DNA of 64,000 nt, taken from the NCBI GenBank assembly GCA_025998755.1, contig AP024674.1, positions 2,372,162 through 2,436,161 on the forward strand, read 5' to 3'. Under the pieces are notes generated by a model that saw only the letters and a program-made list of their open reading frames with translations, was not told the DNA's origin and ran no database searches. Position numbers and translations under genes: made by a program. This document shows, one piece after another, positions 8,601 through 16,805 of the stretch; position 1 is the first letter of the stretch; every line of letters starts with the position of its first letter. Source of the DNA: Armatimonadota bacterium (GTDB lineage Bacteria > Armatimonadota > UBA5829 > DSUL01).

Positions 8601-8864
8601 GTGAAAACCCAGCAGAGCGGCAATCTGCCGACCAGGAGGGGGATCCCCAGGCTTCCGCGCCAGGCTTTCCGGAACGGAGCGCGAATCACCCTGCCGGTGG
8701 GAGACACGTATTCGGCAAGAGGATGGCTCGGGATCCTGATGCTTGCCGTGTTGCCTGACGGGGTTCCTTCCCTGTCCGTTCCCCGCGACCCCGGGATTCC
8801 GGAACTGCGGCGGCAGTCCGTGAGCCCGGCTGCCGGAGAGGGCAAGCGCGAGGAACGGGCGTGA
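8601..8864 (+). CDS. Possible small protein, 87 aa, unknown
   Basis: A GTG-started reading frame of 87 codons sits in an otherwise complete transcription unit: promoter at 8443, ribosome site GAGGAG about 11 nt before the start, and a hairpin starting two bases after the stop. The product is Arg- and Pro-rich (NLPTRRGIPRLPRQAFRNG near the start), with a short hydrophobic patch LGILMLAVLP, and matches nothing I recognise. The 120-nt leader before it is rich in potential hairpins. It may instead be a non-coding RNA whose frame is open by chance in GC-rich DNA. Confidence 0.35.
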   Translation: MKTQQSGNLPTRRGIPRLPRQAFRNGARITLPVGDTYSARGWLGILMLAVLPDGVPSLSVPRDPGIPELRRQSVSPAAGEGKREERA

Positions 8865-8865
8865 G

Positions 8866-8893
8866 CCGCGCGCCAACTGGCGCGGTTCGTTGC
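8866..8893 (+). terminator. Terminator-like hairpin after the orphan unit
   Basis: CGCGCC (8869-8874) pairs with GGCGCG (8879-8884) around AACT, followed by GTTCGTTG. The stem is short and the T-run poor, so termination would be partial. It separates the orphan unit from the next promoter at 8952. Confidence 0.4.
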
Positions 8894-8951
8894 GGAAAGC
8901 TTACGAAAATTATAAGATTCCTCCACCTTGCCACAAGGCGGCGATTTTTCC

Positions 8952-8981
8952 TTGACAAGGCTTCGGAAGGAGCCCTATAAT
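8952..8981 (+). promoter_or_regulatory. Perfect sigma-70 promoter for the secreted-protein gene at 9307
   Basis: TTGACA (8952-8957) and TATAAT (8976-8981) are both perfect, with an 18-nt spacer. Transcription should start near 8988, giving a leader of about 320 nt. The start site coincides with a LacI-type operator, so the promoter is probably repressed by default. Confidence 0.75.
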
Positions 8982-8984
8982 CAA

Positions 8985-8998
8985 TGTAACCGGTTCCA
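8985..8998. promoter_or_regulatory. LacI/CcpA-type operator at the transcription start
   Basis: TGTAACCGGTTCCA is a 14-bp inverted repeat around a central CG with one mismatch, and it fits the cre-type consensus TGWNANCGNTNNCA at every position. It lies directly behind the -10 box, a classical place for a repressor to block transcription. Related sites occur at 11788 and 24160. The regulator gene is not in the window. Confidence 0.55.
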
Positions 8999-8999
8999 T

Positions 9000-9300
9000 A
9001 AGGGGAGCATTTTCTGCGCCGCGGCAGCCAGCCTGAGAGGCTGAGGCCGCGAGCGGAAGAAACGCGCTGGGACGAATGAACAAACGGGCAGAGAGATCGG
9101 CGGCAAGCCGGCACGGGTGAAGGAAAGGCCCCTCTGCAGAAAGCTCCGCCAGCCCAGGGCGGAGGAAATGGATCATTCAGTCCCCGCAGATTCGGCCCCT
9201 CCGAGAAGAACCGGCCGGGGAATCTGGAAAGCGTGCGAAGCGCCCGGAGGCGTCACCATAGCGGATCGCCCAGCCGGGTGCCTGTCTTGCGGAAGGAGAA
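9000..9300 (+). other. Long structured leader of the secreted-protein gene
   Basis: About 300 nt of untranslated leader lie between the promoter and the start codon at 9307. A strong hairpin at 9019-9051 (CCGCGGC/GCCGCG with an inner CAGCC/GGCTG stem) forms at its 5' end. I do not recognise a known riboswitch in it. The ribosome site AAGGAG lies just before the start codon. Confidence 0.4.
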
Positions 9301-9306
9301 AAAACC

Positions 9307-11670
9307 ATGAGGTCCCTCAGAGGGTGGATGGCCACCCGGCTATTGCCGGCGATGGCCATCTTGGCGGTTGCCGCCGCTCTGGCGGGTGTGCCCGCAACGG
9401 CGGATGTTGTGATCGTCGAAAGCCGCACTGCTGCCGGCGCTGTCACCCCTTATCCCCCCTATCAGGAGATCGGAAGCTGGCTCAACACGTCTGCCAAGAG
9501 CACAGTGCCGGGACTGGTTGCGCCTGGCGCGCGCTTCGTGACCAGCGGGGACGGCAGGGGTATCAAGATCAAACCCACGCTGGCTGTTCCGGGCGGTGAT
9601 TACCGTGTGGAGATCACCCAGAATACCAACGCGGGCAATGTCTCTGCCGATGTCGTCATCGCCATCTCCGTGACCGGCGCTTCCGGACTGCCGGCAACTA
9701 CCAATGCCTTTCAGAATCCGGGGTCCAACACCTGGAAACTGGTGGGCGATATGAAGCTGGATCCAGGCGTCACGGAGCCCGAGATCACGTTCACCTACCA
9801 GAGCGGTACCGTGTCCGGCACCAGCCGCTGGATCTTCGATTCCATCCGGTTCACACAGATCCAGCCCTGCCTGAATACCCCGCCCGTGACTGCGGTGGGG
9901 CCGTTCGACGCCGGCGCGTCGACCGTGCGGGTGACAGGCGTGTCTACGGACCCGGCAGCCTCGGCTGTGACGGTTTATCAACTTGTGGGCGGAGTGCCTT
10001 CGGTCATCGGCACGGCTGACCCGCAGGGTCAGGCGAACGTCGATGTGCCGGTGAGCCCGTTGGTGCGGGGCACTCAGGTGTTTGCCACTCAGACGGTCAA
10101 CGGTCAGGAGGGGTGCCTGCCCACCGGCGGCGCACTGGTCGGCTCCGGGCCGAACCCGCCCGTGCTGGTGTCTCTGGGTATCCGGGAGACCCTCACCACT
10201 GGACCGGTCGGAACTGACGGCGGTACCAGCGGCCCGATCGAGTGGATCGGACCCAAACAGACTCTGAGTGGGTCCCCGATGGGCAAGCTGGTCATTCCGT
10301 CCAACCAGTGGCAAACAATCACGTTTGACCCCCAGACCGATCCGGTGCTTAGCTTCAACGCGGGGAACAACGAGCTGGATGGAGGATTTGGAGTGCTGGA
10401 GCACCTGGCCGTCGCCCCGGCTCGATTCGGTGACGGCGACCCGGGAAGCTACAAACTCTACATTGACTGGGTGAAGAACGGGGACACCGTCATCACGGAC
10501 TTTGAAAGCTTCAATGCCGGCGATTCGGTGTTGCTGCGCCAGCCCAGCTTCTCCGGTACCACCAGCGGAAACCTGCGTCTCCCGGCTCCGAACGAGGCCG
10601 TGGTGGACGATACGGTCTCGGAGAGCGGATCGAAGTCGCTGCGCGTCTGGTTCCAGTTCCTGGACGGGGCTCCCGCCCGATGGGTGCGCTTGACCACGTT
10701 CAACGCGCCCAACGTGCCGAACCCTCAGGTGGACCTGACGAAGCCCATCTCCCTGCGCATCCTGCTGCAGCCGGCTGCCGAAAGCGGCAACCTTAGCCTT
10801 GTCGGGCCGGCGAGTGTGACGGCCAGCGACGGCGATCCGGCTGTCTTCAGCGTGACCGCCCTGAACGCCAGCGGCACCGTGCACTACCAGTGGTACCAAA
10901 ACGGGCTGCCTATCCTGAATTCGGACACGCCCAGCCTGACTTTGCCGGCCGTCACCATGAATGACAATGGTGCAAAGATCCGAGCCACGGCCTTCGATGG
11001 GAGCAAGCGGGTCTACAGCGCGGAAGCCACCCTTACCGTGGTTGTCAAGCCCGCCCCGATCGGCGAGGTGAAGTCCAAGGCGGACGGTGCTCAGGTTAAG
11101 CTGAAGAATCCGGTGGTGGTTACCAAGTCCGACTCCGGCGGCTACTGGGCGCAGGAGCAGGACCGCTCCTCCGGTATCCGGGTGGTTTCCTCCCAGAATC
11201 CGCCGGTCAATACGCTCGTCTCCAACGTGGAGGGCGTCATGGCCACCAATCCCGAGACCGGTGAGCGCTACATTGACGCATCCGGCAAGACGGCCTCGAT
11301 CGGTTCGCCCTTCACTCCGGAGCCGCTTGGCCTCAACAACAGAGCGGTCGGTGGTTCCCGGGTGACAAGCGGGGTGGGAGTGCCCAACGATGGCCTCCTC
11401 GTGACGGTCTGGGGCAAGGTGACGGGTGTGGACTTCAGTTTCCCCGTCTCGTTCTATCTGGATGATGGTTCGGGCGTGGTCAACGACACACCTACGGATT
11501 TCGTCACCTCCGCTGTGCCCGGGATCAAGGTGCTGGTGGAGTCATTCTTCCCGAGCATCGGAGACTACTACAAGGTAACGGGTATCTCACGCCTTGCCCT
11601 CAAAGACGGAACGACCTTCCGCGTGGTTGAGGCGCTGAGCGATATGCATATTGAGCGCGTCGCGCCCTGA
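9307..11670 (+). CDS. Large secreted protein with Ig-like and OB-like C-terminal domains
   Basis: 787 aa. The ribosome site GGAAGGAG precedes the ATG, and residues 1-32 form a signal peptide ending near GVPATA. The N-terminal 190 residues look like a golvesin/carbohydrate-binding type beta-domain (YRVEITQNTN, WIFDSIRFTQ). A central region with FGDGDPGSYKLYIDWVKNG is followed by an Ig-like domain (VHYQWYQNGLPI). The last 210 residues resemble an OB-like fold: a GYWAQEQDRSSGIRVV strand set and FYLDDGSGV later on. The same C-terminal unit recurs in the proteins at 12801 and 59359. It has no anchor signal, so it is probably released or held by the S-layer. Function unknown; expression is probably sugar-regulated given the operator at 8985. 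Confidence 0.75.
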   Translation: MRSLRGWMATRLLPAMAILAVAAALAGVPATADVVIVESRTAAGAVTPYPPYQEIGSWLNTSAKSTVPGLVAPGARFVTSGDGRGIKIKPTLAVPGGDYRVEITQNTNAGNVSADVVIAISVTGASGLPATTNAFQNPGSNTWKLVGDMKLDPGVTEPEITFTYQSGTVSGTSRWIFDSIRFTQIQPCLNTPPVTAVGPFDAGASTVRVTGVSTDPAASAVTVYQLVGGVPSVIGTADPQGQANVDVPVSPLVRGTQVFATQTVNGQEGCLPTGGALVGSGPNPPVLVSLGIRETLTTGPVGTDGGTSGPIEWIGPKQTLSGSPMGKLVIPSNQWQTITFDPQTDPVLSFNAGNNELDGGFGVLEHLAVAPARFGDGDPGSYKLYIDWVKNGDTVITDFESFNAGDSVLLRQPSFSGTTSGNLRLPAPNEAVVDDTVSESGSKSLRVWFQFLDGAPARWVRLTTFNAPNVPNPQVDLTKPISLRILLQPAAESGNLSLVGPASVTASDGDPAVFSVTALNASGTVHYQWYQNGLPILNSDTPSLTLPAVTMNDNGAKIRATAFDGSKRVYSAEATLTVVVKPAPIGEVKSKADGAQVKLKNPVVVTKSDSGGYWAQEQDRSSGIRVVSSQNPPVNTLVSNVEGVMATNPETGERYIDASGKTASIGSPFTPEPLGLNNRAVGGSRVTSGVGVPNDGLLVTVWGKVTGVDFSFPVSFYLDDGSGVVNDTPTDFVTSAVPGIKVLVESFFPSIGDYYKVTGISRLALKDGTTFRVVEALSDMHIERVAP

Positions 11671-11691
11671 GAACAGCGCAGAGACTGTTGA

Positions 11692-11719
11692 GCCCCCGCG
11701 CCCTTCCGGGCGCGGGGGC
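11692..11719 (+). terminator. Strong intrinsic terminator
   Basis: GCCCCCGCGCCC (11692-11703) pairs perfectly with GGGCGCGGGGGC (11708-11719) around TTCC, 21 nt after the stop codon at 11670. The tail is GAAGATTT, so T-richness is modest. Confidence 0.75.
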
Positions 11720-11787
11720 GAAGATTTCCCCCTGATCTCTTGAATCCACCTCTAAAGCAACCGGGGAATTCGAGCCGAAAGGGGTGG

Positions 11788-11801
11788 TGTAACCGGTAAC
11801 G
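11788..11801. promoter_or_regulatory. Second LacI-type operator-like site
   Basis: TGTAACCGGTAACG shares its first ten bases with the operator at 8985 and forms the near-palindrome GTAACCGGTAAC. It is about 240 nt upstream of the next secreted-protein gene. I see no clear promoter hexamers beside it, so the claim rests on the motif alone. Confidence 0.4.
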
Positions 11802-11916
11802 CAGCCGCCAAATATGGAACCAGCATATACGGCGAGCTGACATTTCCCGCCGGGTGGGACCGAAGAGTTCCCCCGGCGGGCAGTGTGCAGGCTGCCGGTT
11901 CTGCGCCAAAAAGATC

Positions 11917-11954
11917 GGCACGGCTGGCTCGGGGAAGTGACGAGCTGCCGTGCC
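11917..11954 (+). other. Long hairpin in the leader of the gene at 12042
   Basis: GGCACGGC pairs with GCCGTGCC, and an inner GCTCG pairs with CGAGC, giving a 13-bp interrupted stem about 90 nt before the start codon. There is no T-run. It belongs to a 320-nt untranslated stretch after the terminator at 11719 that otherwise shows only the site at 11788 and the ribosome site. Confidence 0.45.
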
Positions 11955-12041
11955 TGAAGATGGCACGCTTCCTTACGCGGGACGGAAGCGCTGTCCATCA
12001 AAAGATGTCCCGCAGCAATCTGTGTCAAGGGAGAATGCGAA

Positions 12042-12755
12042 ATGCGACCAGGCAGGCTCCTGAGCCTGTTGGCCATCGCGGCGGTCTGCGCCGGACTGGC
12101 CGGGCTGCTTGCCCCGGCTCCGGCTGAGGCGGCCATCGGAATCGTCCGGTGGCACGCCGTGGGGTCGGACCCGACAGCCACGATCCACTACAGGCTCAAT
12201 CTCCCCGCCACCTCGGGGACCATTCAGATCAAACGCGCATCCGACAACAGCGTCATCAAGACGATCACGCTGTCCGCGTCGGATCTCACCGACGGGCCGC
12301 ACTCGGTCCTTTGGGACGGCACGAACGATGCGGGAGTGTCCGCCCCGACCGGAACCTACTATGCGACCATCACCGTGAACCGCGGTCCCGTGCCGTCCAG
12401 CCCGGACTACGGACGGGCGTTCCGCATCCGGGATCATTCTGTGCAGAACCCGCTGACGCACCGCTATTTCGGGATTGACGCGGACAATAATCCGGCCAAC
12501 AACAACCAGCTGGACCCGGCTCTGTCCACGTTCGGCAACATCTACCTTGCCAACACCGTGTCGAAGAACATCGAGGTGTGGCTGCCGGGCAATCCGGACT
12601 CTGCGGACTACGCCACCTGTGTTATCGGAAATCCCGAGGTTTTGCCCGGATGGACGACCGCCTTCGCCGGCGGCAGCGCTCCCTTCGGGGTCGCCGTGTC
12701 GCGCAGCGGCCGCGTATTCAGCACGGACCGCTCCCAGATCCGGCACGCCAACTAG
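12042..12755 (+). CDS. Secreted FlgD-Ig/beta-propeller protein, N-terminal part, ended by an in-frame amber codon
   Basis: 237 aa ending at TAG 12753-12755. The ribosome site AAGGGAGA precedes the ATG, and a signal peptide ends near APAEA. Residues 40-110 resemble the FlgD immunoglobulin-like domain (LSASDLTDGPHSVLWDGTND, TGTYYATITV). From about residue 130 the start of a beta-propeller is visible (GNIYLANTVSKNIEVWLPG). The same frame continues without another stop to 15347 and the propeller continues in it, so this is probably one 1101-residue protein cut by a point mutation or sequencing error, or read through. Treat this entry and the next as two halves of one gene. Confidence 0.7.
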   Translation: MRPGRLLSLLAIAAVCAGLAGLLAPAPAEAAIGIVRWHAVGSDPTATIHYRLNLPATSGTIQIKRASDNSVIKTITLSASDLTDGPHSVLWDGTNDAGVSAPTGTYYATITVNRGPVPSSPDYGRAFRIRDHSVQNPLTHRYFGIDADNNPANNNQLDPALSTFGNIYLANTVSKNIEVWLPGNPDSADYATCVIGNPEVLPGWTTAFAGGSAPFGVAVSRSGRVFSTDRSQIRHAN

Positions 12756-12800
12756 AACTGGGACGGATCGGATCGCCGCGGAACGACAGCGAGTTCGGCG

Positions 12801-15347
12801 ATGGGCAACACCCGGGACAATGACGTCCTCGGCCTGGACCCTGCAGACGACGGAGTCTATCACGCTGCAGTCTCCAGCGGCCCTAAGTTTGGAGCCGTGA
12901 AGCTGGGCGCCGACTACACTCCGCCGAACGATTTCGGAGCTTTCAAAGTGCTCGCCACCTCCGTTGCTGCGCCGGATACCTGGAGTGAAACATCCGGGGG
13001 CATAGGCTTCGGCGATGAGACCGCTCCAGTCACGAATGCCACGTGGTACATAGCCAGCGCGGTGAACGGCTGGGTCAAGCGCTGGACCACCAGCGGCTCC
13101 AGCTGGGATGACATCGTGGCCACCCAGGATCTGGGCTTCAATCTGGCGGTCAGCACCGCGTCCGACATCGCCATCAGCCCGAAGAACCCGAACATCGCGG
13201 TGGTGACCCGGGCCGCCCCGGCGGCGGGTGAGCACAACATCGAGGTCTGGGACCTGAGCACGCAGACCCGGCTGGGAACGTTCTCCATTGGAACAGCGGC
13301 GACCGCCAAGGCATCGTTTGATGCCTGGGGGAACGCGCTGATCGTCGCGGGAAACGCCAGCACCACCGCACAGGTTGGTGGTTTCTGGGCATATCTGTAC
13401 GAGTTACCGGACAACGGGTCCACGGACTCGCGGGACACCATCACGTTCGTCCACACCGGTGGTGCCACCCCGCCTGTCATCGAAAGCGCCGTGGCCAGTC
13501 CGGACACCATTCCGCTGGATGACTCGACAACGACGACGATCACCATCACCGTCCGCGATGCGGAGGGTATCGCTACGGTCACGTCCGTGCTCGTGGATCT
13601 CAGCCCGCTGGGATACTCGGCCACGACGCCGGCCGTGAAAGTGAGCGATCTGAGCGCGACCCGAGCCATCTACGAAGTGACCGGAGTCAAGGCCAAGCCC
13701 TCCAGCAGGGCGGGTTTGCTTTCGCTGACGGTGACCGCGACGGACAACTCCGGCAAGACCGGTACGGGTTCCTGCGCGCTGACCACCACCGGCGGAACGC
13801 TGACCGGGGTCATCCGGCACCAGACCGGCGGATTCCCGGTGGCTCAGGCCTCTGTGTCTGCGACCGACGGCAAGAACGTTTACACGGGCACCACTGACTC
13901 CGAGGGGGTCTACACGCTCCAGGTGAACCCCGGAACGTTCACAGTGACGGCCAGCAAGATCTATTACGGGGCTGGCTCTGCTTCTTCGGCCACCGCGGTG
14001 ACGCTGGGTGGCACCAGCTCTCCTGCCACTGACGCCACCGTCGGCTCAACTGACATCAACCAGGTGCGAAGCGCCCCGCTGGGCTCGAAGGTATGCGTTG
14101 AGGCTGTGGTCTGCGCCGCAGGCTATAATCCGGAGAGTGCCGCGGACGCGCGGCCGAAGTTCTACCTGCGCGACTCATCTGGCGCGGCAAACAACGGTCT
14201 GACCACCCCCACCAACAACCTCGGCATTCGGGTCTACGCGCCTGATGCCGATCCGGCTCCCGCCGAGGGCGACCGAGTGGTGGTGGAGGGCATCAAGACG
14301 TTGAACGCGTTCGAGGAGCTGCGCATCTCGCAGGTCTCCAACTACGCCCGCATCGCGACCGGACAGAGCTATCCCGCCCCGGATGCCGCAGTGGCCAACG
14401 ACATCAACGACAATATGAACAACCTGAGTGACGCCCGGTGGGGGAATCTGGTCAAGCTGAGCGGCGTGACCGTGGCCTCCGTCACTCCGGACGCCACCGC
14501 CGACTGGCATGAGATGACGGTGACCGATGAATCCTCCGCCACGCCGGGGCTGGTCATCGTCTGGAAGGCCACCGGTGTCGCCGCCGCAGACCTGCCGAAT
14601 GTGGGGGACGTGATTGACGTCACGGGCGTCATCAGCCGCAAGGAATCCACGGTGCTGGGCGGGCGCCCGAACTGCGTGGAGCCGCGCCGTCTGGCCGACC
14701 TCCAGAGCGCCGTGGTGGACGTGGACAGCGTCGGCAAGGCCAAGGCTCAGCCGAACGGCATGACGGTGAACATCACCCAGCCGATGGTGGTGACTCTGTC
14801 GCCCTTCGGCGCACCCGACCGCTTCTGGATCCAGGATCCTGATGGGACCGCTGGCATTCGCGTGAAAGCTGACGGCGACCGGCCTTCGGTGGGACAGACC
14901 GTGCTCGTCTCCGGCCGCCTCGCCGTGGATACTACAAACGGCGAGCGGATGCTGGTGAACTCCTCCTACACGGTAGTGGGCACCGGCACCACCAAAGTGT
15001 GGACCATCAACAACAAGAACATAGGCGGCAAGGGCTATGTGGGCCCGAACGGCCAGCCTCTTACGCTCGGCATCGAGAACCAGGGACTTCTGGTCCGGGT
15101 GTTCGGCCAGGTGACGAAGGTGGAGTTCTCGCCCGAAATGTACTTCGTGCTGGACGACGGCAGCGGAGTGGACTCCGGTGCCGGCACCGGCATCAAGGTG
15201 ATTGAGACGCAGGCGTTCCCTTCGGTGGGCGACTACCTGAGTGTTGTTGGTGTCATCTCCTCGGAGATCGTCGACGGCAAGAAGGTGCGCGTGCTGCGCG
15301 GTAGGGAGGGTCTGTTCCCCGAGGACATCACCGTCCTGGCGCCGTGA
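12801..15347 (+). CDS. Secreted beta-propeller/OB-domain protein, continuation after the amber codon
   Basis: 848 codons in the same frame as the preceding entry; the frame is in fact open from 12756. The ATG at 12801 has no ribosome site, so independent translation is unlikely. Propeller blades continue to about 13430. A Ca-dependent or Ig-like segment follows (TTITITVRDAEGIATVTSV), then a carboxypeptidase-regulatory-like domain at 13790-14040 (VAQASVSATDGKNVYTGTT). Two OB-like domains close it, with FYLRDSSGAANNGL, RFWIQDPDGTAGIRV and FVLDDGSGV motifs. The C-terminus is clearly paralogous to that of the protein at 9307. A strong terminator follows. Confidence 0.7.
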   Translation: MGNTRDNDVLGLDPADDGVYHAAVSSGPKFGAVKLGADYTPPNDFGAFKVLATSVAAPDTWSETSGGIGFGDETAPVTNATWYIASAVNGWVKRWTTSGSSWDDIVATQDLGFNLAVSTASDIAISPKNPNIAVVTRAAPAAGEHNIEVWDLSTQTRLGTFSIGTAATAKASFDAWGNALIVAGNASTTAQVGGFWAYLYELPDNGSTDSRDTITFVHTGGATPPVIESAVASPDTIPLDDSTTTTITITVRDAEGIATVTSVLVDLSPLGYSATTPAVKVSDLSATRAIYEVTGVKAKPSSRAGLLSLTVTATDNSGKTGTGSCALTTTGGTLTGVIRHQTGGFPVAQASVSATDGKNVYTGTTDSEGVYTLQVNPGTFTVTASKIYYGAGSASSATAVTLGGTSSPATDATVGSTDINQVRSAPLGSKVCVEAVVCAAGYNPESAADARPKFYLRDSSGAANNGLTTPTNNLGIRVYAPDADPAPAEGDRVVVEGIKTLNAFEELRISQVSNYARIATGQSYPAPDAAVANDINDNMNNLSDARWGNLVKLSGVTVASVTPDATADWHEMTVTDESSATPGLVIVWKATGVAAADLPNVGDVIDVTGVISRKESTVLGGRPNCVEPRRLADLQSAVVDVDSVGKAKAQPNGMTVNITQPMVVTLSPFGAPDRFWIQDPDGTAGIRVKADGDRPSVGQTVLVSGRLAVDTTNGERMLVNSSYTVVGTGTTKVWTINNKNIGGKGYVGPNGQPLTLGIENQGLLVRVFGQVTKVEFSPEMYFVLDDGSGVDSGAGTGIKVIETQAFPSVGDYLSVVGVISSEIVDGKKVRVLRGREGLFPEDITVLAP

Positions 15348-15385
15348 CGCCCAACACTTGATAAGCCGTGCTTACGGCCGGCTCA

Positions 15386-15420
15386 CGGGCCGGGGAGCGA
15401 CGCTCCCCGGCCCGTTTCTC
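15386..15420 (+). terminator. Strong intrinsic terminator
   Basis: CGGGCCGGGGAGC pairs with GCTCCCCGGCCCG around a short loop and is followed by TTTCTC. It ends the split secreted-protein gene. Confidence 0.8.
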
Positions 15421-15654
15421 TCCTCACTGGGCCTTGGACTTACTGGATTCTGATCTCCATACGCGCGCCCGCGGCCGCTGATCGACCCGGGCAGGGGTCG
15501 AACGGCTCCGCGACTTTCGCCAGAACTCCGGCGGGAGTCGGCGCCTACCCAGGCTCCCGCGTGCGGAGCAGGGGGACGGCATGGTATATCCTCGTGACAC
15601 GGTCCCGCGAGGATCGTTCCGTTTCAAGCAAACCAGCACAGGAGATCTTCGAAG
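15421..15654. other. Intergenic region before the PfkB-type kinase gene
   Basis: No promoter with good hexamers is visible. CGACT/AGTCG with an inner CGCC/GGCG stem forms a hairpin near 15511-15540. A GGGTCGAAC stretch near 15495 looks like a tRNA T-loop but lacks a pairing arm. The ribosome site AGGAG for the kinase lies at the end. Confidence 0.4.
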
Positions 15655-16746
15655 ATGCCCAGACTTCAGTTGCGGGACGCGCAGACCTGCCGCCACGACT
15701 TCCTCTCCATCGGAGCCATCGTACGCAGGCTGGATCCCGGTGTCATTCCTCTCCATGAGGCCAGCCACTATGAATGCCACTGCTCCGGAGGCGAGTATAA
15801 CCCCGCAGCCGCCCTGGCAAAGACCTTCGGACTACGCGCCGCCGTGGTTAGCGCCAGCGTGGAGTACCCGCCAGGATGGTGGATCGCCACTCAGGTGCGC
15901 AAAATGGGGGTGGAAGCCTACCTGAAGTGGTTCCCTTACGATGGCGTGGGCTCTCCTCGGATTGCCACCGTCTACAGCGACAGGGGATTCGGCGTCCGGC
16001 CCCCGGAGGTCTTCTATGATCGCGCCAACGAGGCCGGGGCCATGCTCAAGCCCGGAGATGTGGACTGGAACGACCTGTTCGGCGTCAAGGGGGTGCGCTG
16101 GTTCCACAGCGGCGGCATCTTCGCCTCGCTTTCTCCCACGACAGGCGAGCTGATTATCGAAGGCATGAAGGCCGCCCACCAGCATGGCACGGTGACATCC
16201 TACGATCTTAACTTCCGTGAAAAGCTCTGGAAGGCGTCCGGGGGCGTGGAACGCGGCGTTGAGGTGAACCGGCGCATCGTGGAACACGTGGACGTACTCT
16301 TTGGCAACGAGGAGGATCTGCAACGGGGGCTCGGCATTCCGGGTCCCGACGTGGAATCTTCGCGGAGCGCTCTGGATCCGGAAAACTTCAAAATCATGAT
16401 CGGACGTCTGCTGGAGGAGTATCCGCACATCCAGCTCGTGGCCACCACCCTCCGTGAGGTGCATTCGGCCTTCCGGCACTCCTGGAAGGCGGTGATGTAC
16501 TACGACGGCCAGTTCTACGAAAGCCCGCAGTGCGAGCTGGACGTCTACGACCGCGTCGGCGGCGGAGACGGATTTGCTTCCGGACTGATGTTCGGACTGC
16601 TGACAGGTGAGGAGCCGGAGCAGGCGCTGCGCCTGGGATGGGCACACGGAGCTTTGCTGACCACCTACCCCGGCGACGTCTCGATGGCTCGCCTGGAGCA
16701 GGTGCGGCGGCTGGCTCAGGGAGGAAGCGCCCGAATCCAGAGATAG
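15655..16746 (+). CDS. PfkB-family sugar kinase (2-keto-3-deoxygluconate kinase-like)
   Basis: 363 aa with an AGGAG ribosome site. It has the PfkB fold: early GG motif in CSGGEYNPAAALAKTFG, SYDLNFREKLW, a VLFGNEEDLQRGLG segment and the C-terminal anion-hole motif DRVGGGDGFASGLMFGLL, whose aspartate is the catalytic base. The FNxxDL-like NEEDL block and overall length fit KdgK, which phosphorylates 2-keto-3-deoxygluconate before aldol cleavage; fructokinase or another sugar kinase remains possible. It is monocistronic and converges on pfkA with a shared hairpin between. Confidence 0.85.
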   Translation: MPRLQLRDAQTCRHDFLSIGAIVRRLDPGVIPLHEASHYECHCSGGEYNPAAALAKTFGLRAAVVSASVEYPPGWWIATQVRKMGVEAYLKWFPYDGVGSPRIATVYSDRGFGVRPPEVFYDRANEAGAMLKPGDVDWNDLFGVKGVRWFHSGGIFASLSPTTGELIIEGMKAAHQHGTVTSYDLNFREKLWKASGGVERGVEVNRRIVEHVDVLFGNEEDLQRGLGIPGPDVESSRSALDPENFKIMIGRLLEEYPHIQLVATTLREVHSAFRHSWKAVMYYDGQFYESPQCELDVYDRVGGGDGFASGLMFGLLTGEEPEQALRLGWAHGALLTTYPGDVSMARLEQVRRLAQGGSARIQR

Positions 16747-16756
16747 ACTGCTTTGC

Positions 16757-16791
16757 GGGGCGGTCCATCCGTCGCGGCTACGGGCCGCCCC
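16757..16791. terminator. Hairpin between the convergent PfkB kinase and pfkA genes
   Basis: GGGGCGG (16757-16763) pairs with CCGCCCC (16785-16791), with a 21-nt loop that can pair further. It lies midway between two convergent stop codons and could serve both directions. The tail is not T-rich. Confidence 0.5.
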
Positions 16792-16805
16792 AGCGATCTT
16801 GCTTG

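Noticed and set aside
8478-9176. Several overlapping minus-strand frames
   Set aside because: They cover promoters and leaders of plus-strand units, have no ribosome sites and no family similarity.
11960-11976. TGGCACG-like sequence as a second sigma-54 promoter
   Set aside because: The -24 half matches, but CTTA stands where TTGC is required, so the -12 half is missing.
15485-15510. T-loop-like GGGTCGAAC as a tRNA
   Set aside because: No paired T-stem, anticodon arm or acceptor stem can be built around it.
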